From Bacteroidales bacterium (lineage in GTDB: Bacteria; Bacteroidota; Bacteroidia; Bacteroidales; F082): DNA of 64,000 nt. Below, piece after piece: positions 63,148-64,000 of the stretch. The position numbers and the translations under genes are program-made. Within the stretch, counting starts at the first letter, position 1. Each line of letters opens with the position of its first letter. The notes below the pieces were generated by a model, which saw only the letters and a list, made by a program, of their open reading frames with translations, did not search any database and was not told the DNA's origin. The stretch spans positions 124,001 to 188,000 of the forward strand of contig JAEFAE010000002.1 in NCBI GenBank assembly GCA_016291135.1, given 5' to 3'.

Positions 63148-64000
63148 AAAATGTGTTGGATGACGTATTGGGCGATCTGCACGGCGTTGGTGGCGGCGCC
63201 CTTGCGGATGTTGTCGCTCACGACCCAGAGGTTGAGGCCATTGGCCACGCTGAAGTCCCTGCGGAGCCGGCCTACGAACACCTCGTCTTTGTCGAAGGCG
63301 GTGATAGCCATGGGGTAGAGGTTGCGCGAGGGGTCGTCCTGGACCACCACGCCGGGTTGCTGTTCGAGCAGCCGACGCACCTCCTCGAGTTCGAAGGGAC
63401 GGTTGAACTCCACGTTGACGGCCTCGGAGTGGCCTCCCGTGACGGGGACGCGGCATACCGTGGCGGTGATGGCGATCTTCGGGGCGCGCAGGATCTTGCG
63501 GGTCTCGTTGACGAGTTTCTCTTCTTCGGTCGTGTAGCCATTGACGCAGAAGTCGCCTCCGTGGGGCAGGATGTTGCGGTAGATTTGGTGGGGATAGGCG
63601 GGCTTGCTGGTGGTGACATAGCGCACCACGCCACTACGGTCGCCGTCGTAGTGGGTCAGCTCCTCGTTGTTGAGCTGGTTGATGCCTTTCAGGCCGCTGC
63701 CGCTGACACTCTGGTAGGTAGCGATGACCAGACGTTTGATGTCGAAGGCCTCGTGCAAGGGAGCCAGGGCAAGCACCATTTGGATGGTGGAGCAGTTCGG
63801 GTTGGCGATGATGTGCGTTCCGCGCGTGATGGTGTCGGGATTGATCTCGGGCACGACCAGCGGTACCTCGTCGTACATGCGCCAGGCGGAGCTGTTGTCG
63901 ATGACGTAGGTGCCCTTCTCGGCGAAGCGAGGGGCATACTGCCTGGAGGCGTCGGCACCGGCCGAGAAGATGGCGATGTCGGGTTCGGCGGCGATGGCGT
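63144..64000 (-). CDS. asd: Aspartate-semialdehyde dehydrogenase, N-terminus outside window
   Basis: The frame is open to the window edge (EPDIAIFSAGADASRQYA... then VIDNSSAWRM), so the 5' end is lost beyond base 64000 and about 285 residues are seen. The catalytic cysteine lies in ANPNCSTIQMV. SYQSVSGSGLKG-like and TGGHSEAVNVEF with its substrate-binding residues are intact. The enzyme makes aspartate semialdehyde for Lys/DAP, Thr and Met synthesis. ribF overlaps its stop by 4 bp. Confidence 0.95.
   Translation of the reverse strand, partial: AIAAEPDIAIFSAGADASRQYAPRFAEKGTYVIDNSSAWRMYDEVPLVVPEINPDTITRGTHIIANPNCSTIQMVLALAPLHEAFDIKRLVIATYQSVSGSGLKGINQLNNEELTHYDGDRSGVVRYVTTSKPAYPHQIYRNILPHGGDFCVNGYTTEEEKLVNETRKILRAPKIAITATVCRVPVTGGHSEAVNVEFNRPFELEEVRRLLEQQPGVVVQDDPSRNLYPMAITAFDKDEVFVGRLRRDFSVANGLNLWVVSDNIRKGAATNAVQIAQYVIQHIL

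Overview
The window looks like chromosome from a fermentative, host- or rumen-type member of the Bacteroidota, probably Bacteroidales. The grounds are: repeated promoter boxes of the Bacteroidota form TAnnTTTG; almost no Shine-Dalgarno sequences; five proteins ending in a type IX secretion (T9SS, type A) sorting domain; a sodium-pumping methylmalonyl-CoA decarboxylase operon (propionate formation); and [FeFe]-hydrogenase maturases. Coding DNA is GC-rich by eye. The stretch around 52.2-54.4 kb is clearly AT-rich and behaves like an accessory island. Species cannot be named from the sequence.

Layout. 0-10.1 kb: the 3' 9.8 kb of a giant T9SS surface protein plus a tiny protein with a C-terminal membrane sorting signal. 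10.3-13.6 kb: a five-module Fe-S/flavin oxidoreductase. 13.6-17.1 kb (minus): an MBOAT acyltransferase with its SGNH partner, and rlmN. 17.2-21.7 kb: amino-acid permease, lipoprotein and CotH-kinase protein in one operon. 21.8-23.7 kb (minus): the NifU-like/GGGtGRT pair and tRNA-Leu(CAA). 23.9-26.1 kb: prs, rplY, pth. 26.1-27.3 kb (minus): rlmL. 27.4-30.7 kb: gatE-gatD, an archaeal-type Glu-tRNA(Gln) amidotransferase. 31.5-36.1 kb: mce plus mmdA, D, C and B. 36.2-42.0 kb (minus): an operon with a sugar transporter fused in frame to a lipoprotein, an M1 peptidase, a lipoprotein and a T9SS protein. 42.1-45.1 kb: TM1266-type regulator, hydF, hydG. 45.2-48.5 kb: DPP-IV-like peptidase, FMN-binding lipoprotein (minus), udk. 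48.5-51.9 kb (minus): T9SS sialidase and a DUF3298-like lipoprotein. 52.0-54.3 kb: AT-rich island with two HicAB modules, a reverse-transcriptase remnant and tRNA-Gln(CUG). 54.4-57.4 kb: LRR lipoprotein, BlaI-type repressor, M56/BlaR1 protease with two TonB domains. 57.4-64 kb (minus): glnS, a lipoprotein, a C69 dipeptidase, ribF and the 3' part of asd.

The genes describe an anaerobe that exports peptidases, a sialidase and adhesins through T9SS, imports sugars and amino acids, and conserves energy through the succinate-propionate route and hydrogen metabolism. The points most worth following up are gatDE beside a complete glnS and a tRNA-Gln, the transporter-lipoprotein fusion, the NifU-like/GGGtGRT pair with a leader repeat shared with hydG, and a palindromic operator shared by a hicAB module and the LRR-BlaI-M56 operon.
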